A stretch of 64,000 bases of DNA from Plantactinospora sp039889035 (GCA_039889035.1 JBDQQY010000036.1:38265-102264), one strand, 5' to 3'; positions 1 to 9,170 are shown, counted from the first letter of the stretch. Numbers and translations: made by a program. The notes: generated by a model from the letters alone, not told the origin.

Positions 1-44
1 CTCCTGCGGGGCGTTTCGCTCTTCGGCGACCAGGAGGGGACGCG

Positions 45-1856
45 ATGACCAGCGCCCAGGTCACGCACACCGGCGGCTACGGCGGCAGCCACGACGGAGA
101 GGACAGCGGCATGCACGGCGAGACGGTCTCCGCGGCCGAGGCCATGGTGGCGCAGCTTGAGTCGTACGGTGTGGAGTACATCTTCGGACTTTGCGGGCAC
201 ACCAACATCGCCCTGCTGGACGCGATCGGACGCAGCTCGATCCGGTTCGTGATCGCTCGTCACGAGCAGGCCGCAGCGCACGCCGCCGATGGCTACGCCC
301 GGGCCACCGGCAAGCCCGGCGTGCTGCTGATGCACGTCGGCCCGGGGATGACCAACGCGGTAACCGGCGTGCTCACGGCGGCACTGGACTCGGTGCCGCT
401 GGTGGCGATCACCGGCGACATCCCGTCGTACTATCACGGGCGCCATCCACACCAGGAGATCAATCTGCACGCCGACGCGGACCAGACGGCAATCTACCGG
501 CCATTCGTGAAGCGGGCCTGGCAGGTGCACCGCGTCGAGGACCTGGCGCGCTTCACCGAGCGCGCGTTCTGGACCGCCACCACCGGGCGCCCCGGCGCGA
601 CGCTGCTGAGCGTGCCGATGGACCATTTCTCACGGCGCGTCTCCCGGGAGTCGGCGACGGCGTACCCGCTCGCGGCCCAGGAACGACCCGCGCTTCCCGC
701 CGACGTCGCCGGGCGGATCGCGGACCTGCTGCGCAGCGCCGCGAAGCCGCTCGTGTACGTCGGCGGCGGGCTACGCAACGGCCCCGCCGTGGCCGCGCTC
801 CAGGACCTCGTCGAGCACCTCGACATCCCGGTCGTGCACTCCCTGATGGCCAAGGGAACGCTGCCGGACAGCCATCCGCTGCTACTGGGCATGCCGGGAT
901 TCTGGGGGCTGGACTTCACCAACCGGTACACCCGGGAAGCCGACGTCGTGCTCGCCCTCGCCACCCGGTTCGCCGAGACCGACGCGAGTTCCTGGGACCG
1001 CCGGTACACCTGGGGATTCCCGCCCGGCCGGCTCATCCAGATCGACATCGACCCCGCCGAGATCGGCCGGAACTACCCCGTGACGGTCGGTGCGGTGGCC
1101 GACGTCGGCCCGGCCGTCCAGGCCATCGCCGCCGCCGTCCACGACCGGCAGCCCACGGTCCGGCGGCGGGACGGCCTGCGCGAGACGATCAGCGTTGCCA
1201 GACGCGAGTTGTTCGAGGCGAGCCGGGAACGCGGCCGCAGCGACAACTTCCCGTTGCGGCCGGAGCGGATCCTCGCCGACCTGCGCAGCATCCTGCCACC
1301 CGACGCGGTGCTGGTCACCGACGTCGGGTGGAACAAGAACGGGGTGGCCCAGTGCTACGAACTCCCCGACGAGGGCCGGTTCATCACCCCGGGCGGCGCC
1401 TCCACGATGGGCTTCGGGCCGGCGGCCGCCGTCGGGGTCCAGGTCGCCAGCCCAGAGCGCACCGTGGTAGCGCTGATCGGCGACGGCGGGATGGGTGCCC
1501 AACTGCCGGCGCTGCCCATGGCGGTGGAACAGGGCGCTCCGGTGATCTTCGTTGTCATGAACAACCGCTCCCACGGCACCATCTCCGACCTCCAGGCGGC
1601 GAACTTCGGGCAGAGCTTCGGCTGTGACTTCCGGGGGCCGGACGGGCAGCCGTACAGTCCGGACTTCGCCGACCTCGGGCGCGCGTGCGGCGCCGACGGC
1701 TACCGCGTCGACAGCGCGGCCGCGTTCGGCGAGGCGCTCCGGGCCGCCGTCGCCGCCCGCCGGCCTGCCGTGCTGGACGTACCCATGGTCAACGAACCGG
1801 TGCCGACCCCAGGCCACTGGAACATCAAAGACATCTACCAGGGAATCTTCGAATAG
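45..1856 (+). CDS. Thiamine-diphosphate-dependent enzyme (acetolactate synthase-like)
   Basis: A 603-residue protein with the three-domain layout of the acetolactate synthase / benzoylformate decarboxylase superfamily. The N-terminal domain carries the conserved glutamate that activates ThDP (E74 in RHEQAAAHAADGYAR). The C-terminal domain has the GDG metal/diphosphate motif (479-481) followed about 27 residues on by the NN pair. The start at 45 is supported by an AGGAGGGG ribosome binding site 6 bases upstream; a second ATG at 111 would remove a non-conserved leader. It lies ahead of quinate/shikimate genes, so a carboligase or decarboxylase step in ring-compound use is possible, but the substrate cannot be told from sequence. 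Family assignment is firm, role is inference. Confidence 0.88.
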   Translation: MTSAQVTHTGGYGGSHDGEDSGMHGETVSAAEAMVAQLESYGVEYIFGLCGHTNIALLDAIGRSSIRFVIARHEQAAAHAADGYARATGKPGVLLMHVGPGMTNAVTGVLTAALDSVPLVAITGDIPSYYHGRHPHQEINLHADADQTAIYRPFVKRAWQVHRVEDLARFTERAFWTATTGRPGATLLSVPMDHFSRRVSRESATAYPLAAQERPALPADVAGRIADLLRSAAKPLVYVGGGLRNGPAVAALQDLVEHLDIPVVHSLMAKGTLPDSHPLLLGMPGFWGLDFTNRYTREADVVLALATRFAETDASSWDRRYTWGFPPGRLIQIDIDPAEIGRNYPVTVGAVADVGPAVQAIAAAVHDRQPTVRRRDGLRETISVARRELFEASRERGRSDNFPLRPERILADLRSILPPDAVLVTDVGWNKNGVAQCYELPDEGRFITPGGASTMGFGPAAAVGVQVASPERTVVALIGDGGMGAQLPALPMAVEQGAPVIFVVMNNRSHGTISDLQAANFGQSFGCDFRGPDGQPYSPDFADLGRACGADGYRVDSAAAFGEALRAAVAARRPAVLDVPMVNEPVPTPGHWNIKDIYQGIFE

Positions 1857-2058
1857 CCGGCCGGCGACTCCGCTCCGGCGATCCGGCCCACTCCGGGCAC
1901 CACCCCAGTGAGCGCGGTGCGCACCGAGCCACCCCACCCGCCCCGGGCCACTACCGACGACCCGCTCGTTCGGGCCAGTTCGTCCCCACGCGCTTCGCCT
2001 CGGTGCCCACCCGTCCCGCTCCCGATCAGTCGCCCTTGCGCGAGGAAGAGGTAACCGC

Positions 2059-4206
2059 ATGGCACAACTCGACCGGAGAAACCTGCTCAGAGGCGCCGCC
2101 GCCACGGTGGTAGCCACGACCGTCGGACCCACAGTCGCCGGCACCGCAGCGGCCGGCACCGCACCGGCCGGCGGCCGGATCGGCGGCGGACGCGCCCCGG
2201 CCGCCGACCTCACCGCCTTCGACACCCCCGGGGACAAGGACTTTCCCAAGGTCGGCGGGAACCTCGGCAACCAGAACTACACCTCACTGCGGCGAATCGA
2301 CCAGGGCAACGTCCGCCGGTTGCGCGGCGCCTGGGTCAACCGCATCGAAGGCGGCCTCAGCTCGGGCAACAGCCAGAGCACGGCCGTCGCGGTCGACGGC
2401 GTGCTCTACATCGAGTCCGCCCTGGGCAACGTCGTCGCCGTCGACGGCGTCACCGGACGGACGAAGTGGCGCTACGACCAGACCCGGGGCTCGCTTACCC
2501 GGCGTGGTGTCGCCGTCGGTGGCGGCTACGTCTTCACCAAGTCGAACGAGAACTACGTCATCGCACTGGACGCGCAGACCGGCCAGGTCGCCTGGGAGCG
2601 GCAGGTCAACGGGTACGGCAACATCGAAAAGGTCGCGGTGGTGTACCACGACGGGCTGCTGTTCTGCGGCACCAACGACGGCCCGCGTGGGGCGGCGCTG
2701 GCGCTGGACGCCCGCAACGGCGACGTGCTGTGGCACTTCTGGGGAACCCCCGGGCCGGGCGAGTTCGGCAACGACACCTGGGAGGGCGACTCCTGGATGC
2801 AGGGCGGCGCCACTCCGTGGCTCCACCCGGCCGTCGACCCCGAACTCGGGTTGACCTACTGGACGTTCGGCAACGCCCGCGGCAGTAACTCCTCGCAGGA
2901 CGGCTCCGCTCGCGGTGGGCAGAACCTCTTCGCCAACTCGCTGGTCGCCCTCGACATGCGTACCGGCGCCTACCGGTGGCACTTCCAGTCGATCCACCAC
3001 GACATCTGGGACATGGACAACGTGATGGCGCCGGTGCTCGCCGATGTCCGCATCGGCGGCCGGAAGCGGAACGTCGTCATCTACGGCAGCAAGTCGGGCA
3101 TGTTCTTCATCCTCGACCGCGTCGACGGCAGCGCGCCGCTCGGCATCGTCGAGCGGCCGGTACCGCAGGAACCGCGGCAGAAGACCTGGCCCACCCAGCC
3201 GTTCCCGGTACAGGGCGGGTGGACCGAGCAGCGCGTGGTCGACCAGCCGCTGGGGACGTCAGTCCCGGGCGACCCGAACCGGGCCGTACCCAACTACGTC
3301 CAGGGCGCGCTCTACGACCCCCACTGGGACACGCCGATTCTCTCCATCCCGGGACACGGCGGCGGCGCCGACTGGTCGCACCTGTCGTTCAGCCACCGCA
3401 CCGGCCTGGTCTACACCGGATTCGGCTACGTGGCTGCGGCGCACTCGCTGACCGAGAGCAGCAATGGGCTCCGGCCACCAGGCGAATACCAGACCGGTGG
3501 CGTGGTGGCGGTCGACGTCGGCACCAACCGCGTCAGGTGGAAGCGGCGCATGCCGTACTCGCTGGCCCACGGAAACGGCATCCTCACCACCGAGAGCAAT
3601 CTGCTCTTCATCGGGCAGCCTGACGGCAACCTGCTCGCGATGGACGCCCGCACCGGGCGTGAGTTGTGGCGGTTCCAGACCGGGGCCGCGATCAGCTCAA
3701 GCCCCATCATGTACCGGGTCGGAGACAAGGAGTACCTGGCCGTCTACGCTGGCGGGACCAGTATCCCGTACGGAAACTCCGCGCCACGCGGCGACTTTCT
3801 CTGGGCGTTCGAGCTCGGCGGGAAGATCGGGCCGGCGCCGACCCCGCCACCCCCGGTCGTCCGGCGGCCGGTGTCCGGTGGGCCGGTCGACGGCGAGGCG
3901 GTGGGTCACACGGTCGTGATCGGACGGACCTACAACGCCGGTACCGGCGAGATCGGCGCGAGCGAGTCGTTCCTGGTGACCGCGATGGCGCCGACCCATC
4001 TCCGGGTGCCGGTCGGTACGACCGTTACCTTCACCAACCATCCCGGCAACGCCGGCGAGCGTGGCGTCACGCAGTTCTTCGAAGGGCTCTTCGACGTCCG
4101 CCTCGCGCCCGGTGAATCCTTCCGGTACCGGTTCCGCCGCCGCGGCGAGTACTTCTTCAACGACCCGGGAAGCCCTCGTTCCACCGGCAAGATCGAGGTC
4201 TACTAG
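2059..4206 (+). CDS. Tat-exported PQQ-type beta-propeller dehydrogenase with C-terminal cupredoxin-like domain
   Basis: 715 residues. A twin-arginine signal (DRRNLLRGAAA, residues 5-15) precedes an eight-bladed quinoprotein propeller (about 50-600) with repeated 'ALDxxTGxxxW' tryptophan-docking blades and the 'GNARGSNSSQDG' segment seen in PQQ alcohol/quinate dehydrogenase relatives. A proline-rich linker (PTPPPPVV) leads to a cupredoxin-like domain (about 615-715). That domain keeps an NHPG histidine but lacks the Cys-x-x-His-x-x-Met copper loop (GEYFFNDPGSPRSTGK instead), so a type 1 copper site looks absent. With dehydroquinate dehydratase immediately downstream, oxidation of quinate or shikimate outside the membrane is the best guess. 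Electron acceptor and substrate are unproven. Confidence 0.82.
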   Translation: MAQLDRRNLLRGAAATVVATTVGPTVAGTAAAGTAPAGGRIGGGRAPAADLTAFDTPGDKDFPKVGGNLGNQNYTSLRRIDQGNVRRLRGAWVNRIEGGLSSGNSQSTAVAVDGVLYIESALGNVVAVDGVTGRTKWRYDQTRGSLTRRGVAVGGGYVFTKSNENYVIALDAQTGQVAWERQVNGYGNIEKVAVVYHDGLLFCGTNDGPRGAALALDARNGDVLWHFWGTPGPGEFGNDTWEGDSWMQGGATPWLHPAVDPELGLTYWTFGNARGSNSSQDGSARGGQNLFANSLVALDMRTGAYRWHFQSIHHDIWDMDNVMAPVLADVRIGGRKRNVVIYGSKSGMFFILDRVDGSAPLGIVERPVPQEPRQKTWPTQPFPVQGGWTEQRVVDQPLGTSVPGDPNRAVPNYVQGALYDPHWDTPILSIPGHGGGADWSHLSFSHRTGLVYTGFGYVAAAHSLTESSNGLRPPGEYQTGGVVAVDVGTNRVRWKRRMPYSLAHGNGILTTESNLLFIGQPDGNLLAMDARTGRELWRFQTGAAISSSPIMYRVGDKEYLAVYAGGTSIPYGNSAPRGDFLWAFELGGKIGPAPTPPPPVVRRPVSGGPVDGEAVGHTVVIGRTYNAGTGEIGASESFLVTAMAPTHLRVPVGTTVTFTNHPGNAGERGVTQFFEGLFDVRLAPGESFRYRFRRRGEYFFNDPGSPRSTGKIEVY

Positions 4207-4207
4207 C

Positions 4208-4240
4208 GTCCGGCCGGCGTGCCCGGCACGCCGGCCGGAC
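4208..4240 (+). terminator. Perfect GC-rich hairpin after the quinoprotein gene
   Basis: A perfect 15-bp inverted repeat (4208-4222 with 4226-4240, loop CCG) begins two bases after the TAG stop of the quinoprotein gene. There is no U-tract, as is common for actinobacterial terminators. It could end or attenuate transcription before the dehydroquinate dehydratase gene, whose own start is only about 80 bases away, or protect the 3' end of the upstream message. Confidence 0.7.
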
Positions 4241-4319
4241 CATCCCCTGGCACGGTCTGCCAGATGGAGTGTCTGAACCAATGAGTGGTACGCCAGTCGC
4301 GAACGTCCAGGCGGGAAGA

Positions 4320-4769
4320 ATGGCAGACCGCCTGTTCATCGTCAACGGCCCGAACCTCAACATGCTCGGCCGGCGGGAGCCCGACATCTACGGGCGGACG
4401 ACGCTCGACGACATCAGGGCACGCTGCCACGAGGTCGCCGGGCAGCTCGGCTTCGACCTGTTCTTCGGGCAGAGCAACTTCGAGGGCGAGATCGTCGAAT
4501 GGGTGCACCGGGCCTACGACGAGTCGGCCGCGGTCATCATCAACCCGGCCGGGCTGACCACCCGCTCGGTCGCCCTCTACGACGCACTGCGGATGATCAG
4601 GCGCCCGGTCCTCGAGGTGCACCTGACGAACATCTTCGCCCGAGAAGCTACATACCACAGTGAGCTGGTGACCGCGCGCGCCGCCACCGGTTTCGTCGCG
4701 GGCTTCGGCGCCGACGGCTACGAGTTGGCGATGCACGCGCTGAAGGAGCTGGCGCGCGACACGACGTGA
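4320..4769 (+). CDS. aroQ: Type II 3-dehydroquinate dehydratase, divergent active site
   Basis: 149 residues from the ATG at 4320 (close to the usual ~146); ATG 4281 and GTG 4269 are alternative starts. It shows the type II signature NGPNLNMLGRREPDIYG with the catalytic Arg/Tyr (R19, Y24), N75, and the E-x-H pair in LEVHLTN (E99, H101). Two normally conserved substrate-binding positions differ. The THTS motif reads TTRS, so the usual His is T81, and the Arg of the 'AREEFR' segment is replaced (AREATYHS). It would convert 3-dehydroquinate to 3-dehydroshikimate in the cytoplasm, here probably in catabolism given the neighbours. Family firm; full activity is uncertain because of the substitutions. 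Confidence 0.85.
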   Translation: MADRLFIVNGPNLNMLGRREPDIYGRTTLDDIRARCHEVAGQLGFDLFFGQSNFEGEIVEWVHRAYDESAAVIINPAGLTTRSVALYDALRMIRRPVLEVHLTNIFAREATYHSELVTARAATGFVAGFGADGYELAMHALKELARDTT

Positions 4770-4793
4770 ACCATCAGGTCATCGGAGGAGCGA

Positions 4794-5834
4794 ATGCGGG
4801 TCGGGATCATCGGATGCGGCACGATCGCGCGCAACCACGTCGCCGCGCTGCGCGGCATGGCAGACGTCGACCTCGCCGCCGTGGCCGACGTCGACGCCGG
4901 GCGGGCCCGAGCGTTCGCCGCCGAGCACGACATCGCGCACGCGTACGACGACGCAGAGCGGATGCTCGCCTCGGGGCTCGACGCCGTGACCGTCTGCACG
5001 CCGCACGCGGCGCACGAGGCCGGCGTGCTCGCGGCCGCCCACCACGGCACCCACGTGCTCTGCGAGAAGCCCATCGCCACCACGCTCGCCCAGGCCCGCC
5101 GGATGGTCGCCGCGACGGCGGCCGCAGGCGTGCGCTTCGGAGTACTGTTCCAGCGCCGGTTCTGGCCGGCCGCGGCCGGGGTGCGGGCGGCAATCGACGA
5201 CGGCCGGCTCGGCCTGCCGGTCTGCGGCGGCATCGTGGCGAGGTTCAACCGCGACGCCGACTACTACGCCGAGCCGTGGCGGGGCACGTGGGCGACCGAG
5301 GGTGGCGGTGTGCTGATGACGCAGGCCGTCCACCACGTCGACCTTCTGCAGTGGTACATGGGACGGGCGGTCCGGGTCACCGGCCGCTGCGCGACGCTGG
5401 TCCATCGGGGAATCATCGAGGTCGAGGACACCGTCGGGGCCGTCGTCGAGTTCGCCTCGGGCGGCATCGCGACGATCAGCGCGGGCACGACGTTCCGGCC
5501 CGGCCTCGGCGCCCAGGTCTGGCTGAGTGACGGCAACGGCCGTACCGCCAGCGTGATGGAGTATCCCGAGGGCGTCGGCTACCTGGACCTGTCGACCGTG
5601 CCGGGCCAGAAGGCGGCCGCCGACAGGCCCCGACCCGGTGCGCTCCCCGACCTGCCGCTTGGCCGGATCCACGACCACCTCGTGCCCTACCACGCCAGGC
5701 AGGTCCGGGACTTCGTTGACGCGATCCGCGAAAACCGGGAGCCGGCGGTCACTGGGCGCGAGGCGATGCTGTCACTGGAGATCGTCGACGCCATATACAC
5801 CTCGTCGCGTACTGGCCGGCCAGTGGAGCTCTGA
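4794..5834 (+). CDS. Gfo/Idh/MocA-family NAD(P)-dependent oxidoreductase
   Basis: 346 residues with an N-terminal Rossmann fold (GIIGCGTIARNHVAAL, residues 3-18), the family motif CEKPIA near residue 97 and the C-terminal alpha/beta domain (about 125-330). A GGAGG-like site precedes ATG 4794, which follows the dehydroquinate dehydratase stop by only 24 bases, so the two genes are probably co-transcribed. Such enzymes oxidise or reduce sugars, cyclitols and related polyols; a role on quinate-like cyclitols fits the locus but is inferred. It ends before a 270-base intergenic gap shared with the convergent iclR gene. Confidence 0.88.
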   Translation: MRVGIIGCGTIARNHVAALRGMADVDLAAVADVDAGRARAFAAEHDIAHAYDDAERMLASGLDAVTVCTPHAAHEAGVLAAAHHGTHVLCEKPIATTLAQARRMVAATAAAGVRFGVLFQRRFWPAAAGVRAAIDDGRLGLPVCGGIVARFNRDADYYAEPWRGTWATEGGGVLMTQAVHHVDLLQWYMGRAVRVTGRCATLVHRGIIEVEDTVGAVVEFASGGIATISAGTTFRPGLGAQVWLSDGNGRTASVMEYPEGVGYLDLSTVPGQKAAADRPRPGALPDLPLGRIHDHLVPYHARQVRDFVDAIRENREPAVTGREAMLSLEIVDAIYTSSRTGRPVEL

Positions 5835-5886
5835 CCGGTCCGAGTCGCCGGAGGCTATTGACTTTGGCGAGCGCGGATGACTAACT

Positions 5887-5908
5887 AACGTACCAGTTCG
5901 TATAACTG
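5887..5908. promoter_or_regulatory. Possible operator: AACGTAC motif plus CAGTT-N5-AACTG inverted repeat
   Basis: AACGTAC (5887-5893) abuts a perfect inverted repeat CAGTT-cgtat-AACTG (5894-5908) in an unusually AT-rich patch between two convergent genes. AACGTAC also occurs, as GTACGTT, at 7111 upstream of the TRAP genes and at 11983 between tetR and qsuB. That recurrence suggests a shared binding site, but its position downstream of both flanking genes weakens an operator reading here. Confidence 0.3.
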
Positions 5909-6103
5909 CGGAGGCGCGCCTCGCCGCGCCGGTTCGTGGACCGCCACGGGAAACTCCGCCGCGGGCACGTACTCCGTGCGCGGTGCGGGCGGGGGCGGGT
6001 GTCGCGGGTGTGCCGGCGGTACCGGCGCGTCGCGGGCCGGAGGCGCCGTGCGGGGAGGTGATGGATTGTGCGCGACGGCGGCGGGCAGCCATCGCGCGCC
6101 GGG

Positions 6104-6925
6104 TCAGCCGGCTGCCTCGAACGGGTGGGTGAAGCCGCGTTCGGACAGTTGCCGCGCCATCGTCTTCAGGTCGCCCGCGAACTCTGCGACCTTCGCCTCC
6201 GTGAAACGCACGCTGGGTCCGCTCAGGCCCAGCGCGGCGATGACGGTGCCGGAGCGGCCCAGGATCGGGGCGGCTACCGCGGAGAGGCCGTCCTCCCGCT
6301 CGCCGTGGCTCTCGGCGTATCCCTGCTCGGCGGCCTGGTCGATCCACTCGCGGAGCCGTTTGACGTGTCCGGGTCCGTACGGCGACCGGCGGGCGATGCG
6401 TTCGAGCAGGCCCGGGCTGGCGTCCTGGAGCAGGACCTTCGCCGAGGCGCCCGCCCACATTGGCAGTTCGTCGCCGACGTGCACCACGTGGCGCAGCGGT
6501 TGTGGACCCTCCTGCTGTGCGATACAGACCCGGTAGATGTCCCGGGGGACGTAGACGTTGACCGTCTCCCGCCGCCGGGCGGCGAGTTCGCGCATGCTGC
6601 GCTGGGTGTCCGGGGGAAGTTCCCAGGTCCGCTGGGCGAGGTGGGCCCAGCGCCACAGCCCCGGCCCGGCCATGTAGCCGTTGGCCGTCGCCCAGAGCAG
6701 CCCGCTCTGCTCGAGGGTGGAGGCCATGCGGAGCACCGTGGTCTTCGCGAGACCGGTCGCCTCCACGATCTCGCGGATGGAGATCGTGGGCCGGTCCTCG
6801 GTGAGCAGGCCAAGGATGTCGAGCGCCCGCTGGACGCTGCGTACGCCCTGATTGTCGGGGGTTTCCGCCGGCTGCGCCTGGCTGGCGGGAACCGTTCGCT
6901 CCACGGGCTGCTCCTTTGCGGTCAT
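6104..6925 (-). CDS. IclR-family transcriptional regulator
   Basis: 273 residues from ATG 6925. The N-terminal winged helix (about 25-90) starts with the typical 'GVRSVQRALDILGLL' and contains 'SIREIVEATGLAKTTVLRMASTL'. The C-terminal effector-binding domain (about 100-260) ends with 'VAAPILGRSGTVIAALGLSGP'. A longer in-frame extension exists upstream but lacks domain character. IclR proteins commonly govern aromatic and quinate/shikimate catabolism, often from a divergent promoter. This gene is divergent from the TRAP transporter genes, so that operon is the likely target and a ring carboxylate the likely effector. Confidence 0.92.
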   Translation of the reverse strand: MTAKEQPVERTVPASQAQPAETPDNQGVRSVQRALDILGLLTEDRPTISIREIVEATGLAKTTVLRMASTLEQSGLLWATANGYMAGPGLWRWAHLAQRTWELPPDTQRSMRELAARRRETVNVYVPRDIYRVCIAQQEGPQPLRHVVHVGDELPMWAGASAKVLLQDASPGLLERIARRSPYGPGHVKRLREWIDQAAEQGYAESHGEREDGLSAVAAPILGRSGTVIAALGLSGPSVRFTEAKVAEFAGDLKTMARQLSERGFTHPFEAAG

Positions 6926-7110
6926 GCCTCTCCTCGTGCCCGGGTGGATCGTACCCACTCCGTGGTCGGTTCGTACTTCGCCGCGGTCCGGTCCGCGCGA
7001 TGCCGGCGGCCCGACCCTGGCCCGCCGGCTCCGGCACAACGGCCGGGCACCCCGGTTAACCCATCCGTAACGTTCCGGACTCAACCACTTGCCAAGACCC
7101 CCGACTGACC

Positions 7111-7139
7111 GTACGTTACAGCCAGTCCACGGTGTGGAC
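7111..7139. promoter_or_regulatory. Candidate operator in the iclR/TRAP divergent promoter
   Basis: Within the 336-base divergent region (6926-7261) there is a perfect palindrome GTCCAC-GGT-GTGGAC (7125-7139), of a size suited to an IclR dimer, preceded by GTACGTT at 7111-7117. The rest of the region holds no gene. The promoter -10/-35 elements are not obvious. Confidence 0.4.
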
Positions 7140-7261
7140 CAACTGATCCGGCTGGTGGTCCATCGTCCCGAGTCGAGAGCGAGGTCCAGCGTGACGACAC
7201 GAATCCCGCCGCCGCTGCCGGGCGCCGGCACCGTGCCAATCCCCTGGGGAGAGCGACACCC

Positions 7262-7831
7262 ATGACCGCAGAGCAGGAGCCCGAGACAGTGGCCGAGGCC
7301 GCGGCCGCTCCCACCGGCGATCCGGCCCCCATCAGGCGGGAACCGGCGGTGCTGCGGGTCTGGGCCAGCGCCGAACTCGCCATCGCCTGCGCGGCGCTGG
7401 CTGTGCTCTTCCTGAGCGTGCTGTGGCAGGTCGTCAGCAGGTTCGTGCCGGTGCTCAACTGGCCCGGCGTAGGGGAGCTGGCCGGCTACTCCCTCATCGT
7501 CATGACGTTCATCATGGTCGGCTACCTCATCGGCAACAACGGCCACATCGCCATCCAGATCATCGACTACATCGTCAGGGGAAGGGCGCTGGTCGCCGTG
7601 AAGGCGGTTTCGGCACTCTGCACGGCGGTGATCTGCGCCCTGCTCGTCTGGGAGGCGTACGCGCTCATCCGCGCCTACCCGACCCGCCGGACCGCGGCCC
7701 TGGGAGTGCCGATCTGGACGCTCTACCTGGTCCCGCTGCTCGGCTTCACCTCCGGAGCGGTACGCGCCGTGGTGCGGATCTTCACCGCCAACGAGCCCGA
7801 CACCGTCTTCAACGCGGCGGAGGCACGATGA
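7262..7831 (+). CDS. dctQ: TRAP transporter small permease (DctQ-type)
   Basis: 189 residues with four predicted membrane helices starting near residues 40, 75, 115 and 150, the standard DctQ layout. The sequence 'FVPVLNWPGVGELAGYSLIV' contains the family-typical W/E-containing second helix. A GGGGAGAG site precedes ATG 7262. Its stop overlaps the start of the large permease (ATGA, 7828-7831), indicating translational coupling. It forms the membrane complex with DctM and receives substrate from the DctP lipoprotein. By context the substrate is probably quinate, shikimate or a related carboxylate. Confidence 0.9.
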   Translation: MTAEQEPETVAEAAAAPTGDPAPIRREPAVLRVWASAELAIACAALAVLFLSVLWQVVSRFVPVLNWPGVGELAGYSLIVMTFIMVGYLIGNNGHIAIQIIDYIVRGRALVAVKAVSALCTAVICALLVWEAYALIRAYPTRRTAALGVPIWTLYLVPLLGFTSGAVRAVVRIFTANEPDTVFNAAEAR

Positions 7832-9108
7832 TCCTCGAGTTGTGGATGGTCGGCGTCGCCATCGCCGTCCTGTTGCTCATCCGGGTGCCGGTGGGACTGG
7901 CGTTCATCGGCCCGAGTCTCTGGTGGGCACTGGCGGACGGCAGTTCAAGCGGCTTCGCGCTGAAGACCACCTTCGACGGGCTAAACAGCTTCCCGCTGCT
8001 GGCCGTACCGCTCTTCATCCTGGTCGGGGTGCTGGCCAACCGGCTCGGCATCGCCGACCGGCTCTACGAGTTCTGCCTGGCCTCGCTCTCACGGCTCCGG
8101 GGCAACCTCGCGTACGTGAACGTCGGATCCGCCGTCGGGTTCTCCTGGATGAGCGGGTCGGCGCTCGCCGACGTCGCCGGCCTCGGGAAGATCCAGATCC
8201 CGCAGATGGTCAAGGCCGGCTACCCGTACGGTTTCGCCACCGGCCTGACCGCCTCATCGTCGCTTATCAGCCCGGTCATGCCGCCGAGCATCCCGGCGGT
8301 CATCTACGCCGCGACCGCCACGGTCTCCACCGGCGCCCTGTTCGCAGCGTCGGTAACCCCGGCGTTCCTGATGGCACTGGGGCTCGTGGTCTACGTGTTC
8401 ATCTGGACCTGGCGCCGCCCCGACCTCACGTCGGTGCCGTTCGACCGGCACCGCCTCGCCAAGGCCACGGTCGGGGCGACAGGGCCGGTCCTCACCCCGG
8501 TCCTACTGCTCGGCGGCATCCTCTCCGGGACCTTCACCCCCACCGAGGCGGCGTCGGTGGCCGTGCTCTACATGCTGATCCTGGGTGTGTTCTACCGGAA
8601 ACTCACGCCACGGGTCGTCGTGCAGTCACTGCGAGAGACCGCGGCCATCACCGGCGGCATCGCGCTGATTCTCGGCGCGGCGGCGCTGCTGGGCCTGATC
8701 CTCACCCGCGCCCACGTGTCGCGCAACGTCGCGGAGTTCCTGACCTCGGTCTCGGAGAACCCGATCATCTTCATGATCCTTGTCAACCTCATCCTGCTCA
8801 TCCTCGGCGCGCTGATCGACGCCACCGCCGTCATCCTGGTGACGGTCCCCGTTCTGCTGCCCATCGCGATCGATCTCGGCGTCGACCCGATCTACTTCGG
8901 CGTCGTCATGATCATCAACCTGATGCTCGGCCTGCTGACACCCCCGGTCGGCAGCGTCCTGTACATCACCAGTTCGGTCACGGGCAAGCCGGTCGACGTG
9001 GTCTTCCGCGGCATCGCCCCGTTCCTCATCCCGTTGCTCGCCGTACTCATCCTGATCACCGCCTTCCCCGGCATCTCGCTGTGGCTTCCCGGAGTACTCG
9101 GCTTCTGA
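7828..9108 (+). CDS. dctM: TRAP transporter large permease (DctM-type)
   Basis: 426 residues, almost wholly hydrophobic with about 12 helices, including the DctM hallmarks 'VGVLANRLGIADRLYEF', 'GSALADVAGLG', 'ASSSLISPVMPPSIPAVIY' and 'MLGLLTPPVGSVLYI'. The start ATG 7828 overlaps the dctQ stop; an open frame extends upstream but only as antiphase sequence inside dctQ. It is the transport subunit of a sodium- or proton-coupled TRAP importer. Confidence 0.93.
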   Translation: MILELWMVGVAIAVLLLIRVPVGLAFIGPSLWWALADGSSSGFALKTTFDGLNSFPLLAVPLFILVGVLANRLGIADRLYEFCLASLSRLRGNLAYVNVGSAVGFSWMSGSALADVAGLGKIQIPQMVKAGYPYGFATGLTASSSLISPVMPPSIPAVIYAATATVSTGALFAASVTPAFLMALGLVVYVFIWTWRRPDLTSVPFDRHRLAKATVGATGPVLTPVLLLGGILSGTFTPTEAASVAVLYMLILGVFYRKLTPRVVVQSLRETAAITGGIALILGAAALLGLILTRAHVSRNVAEFLTSVSENPIIFMILVNLILLILGALIDATAVILVTVPVLLPIAIDLGVDPIYFGVVMIINLMLGLLTPPVGSVLYITSSVTGKPVDVVFRGIAPFLIPLLAVLILITAFPGISLWLPGVLGF

Positions 9109-9170
9109 CCCGGAGAGCTGCCCGTCACCCCGCCCAGCCGTCACCGTTTCGAGAGAAGAGGGAAAAACCC

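Noticed and set aside
882..2270. Long minus-strand open frame (462 codons) antisense to the ThDP enzyme gene
   Set aside because: It mirrors the codon bias of the sense gene, has no family match or ribosome binding site, and is a typical shadow frame in high-G+C DNA.
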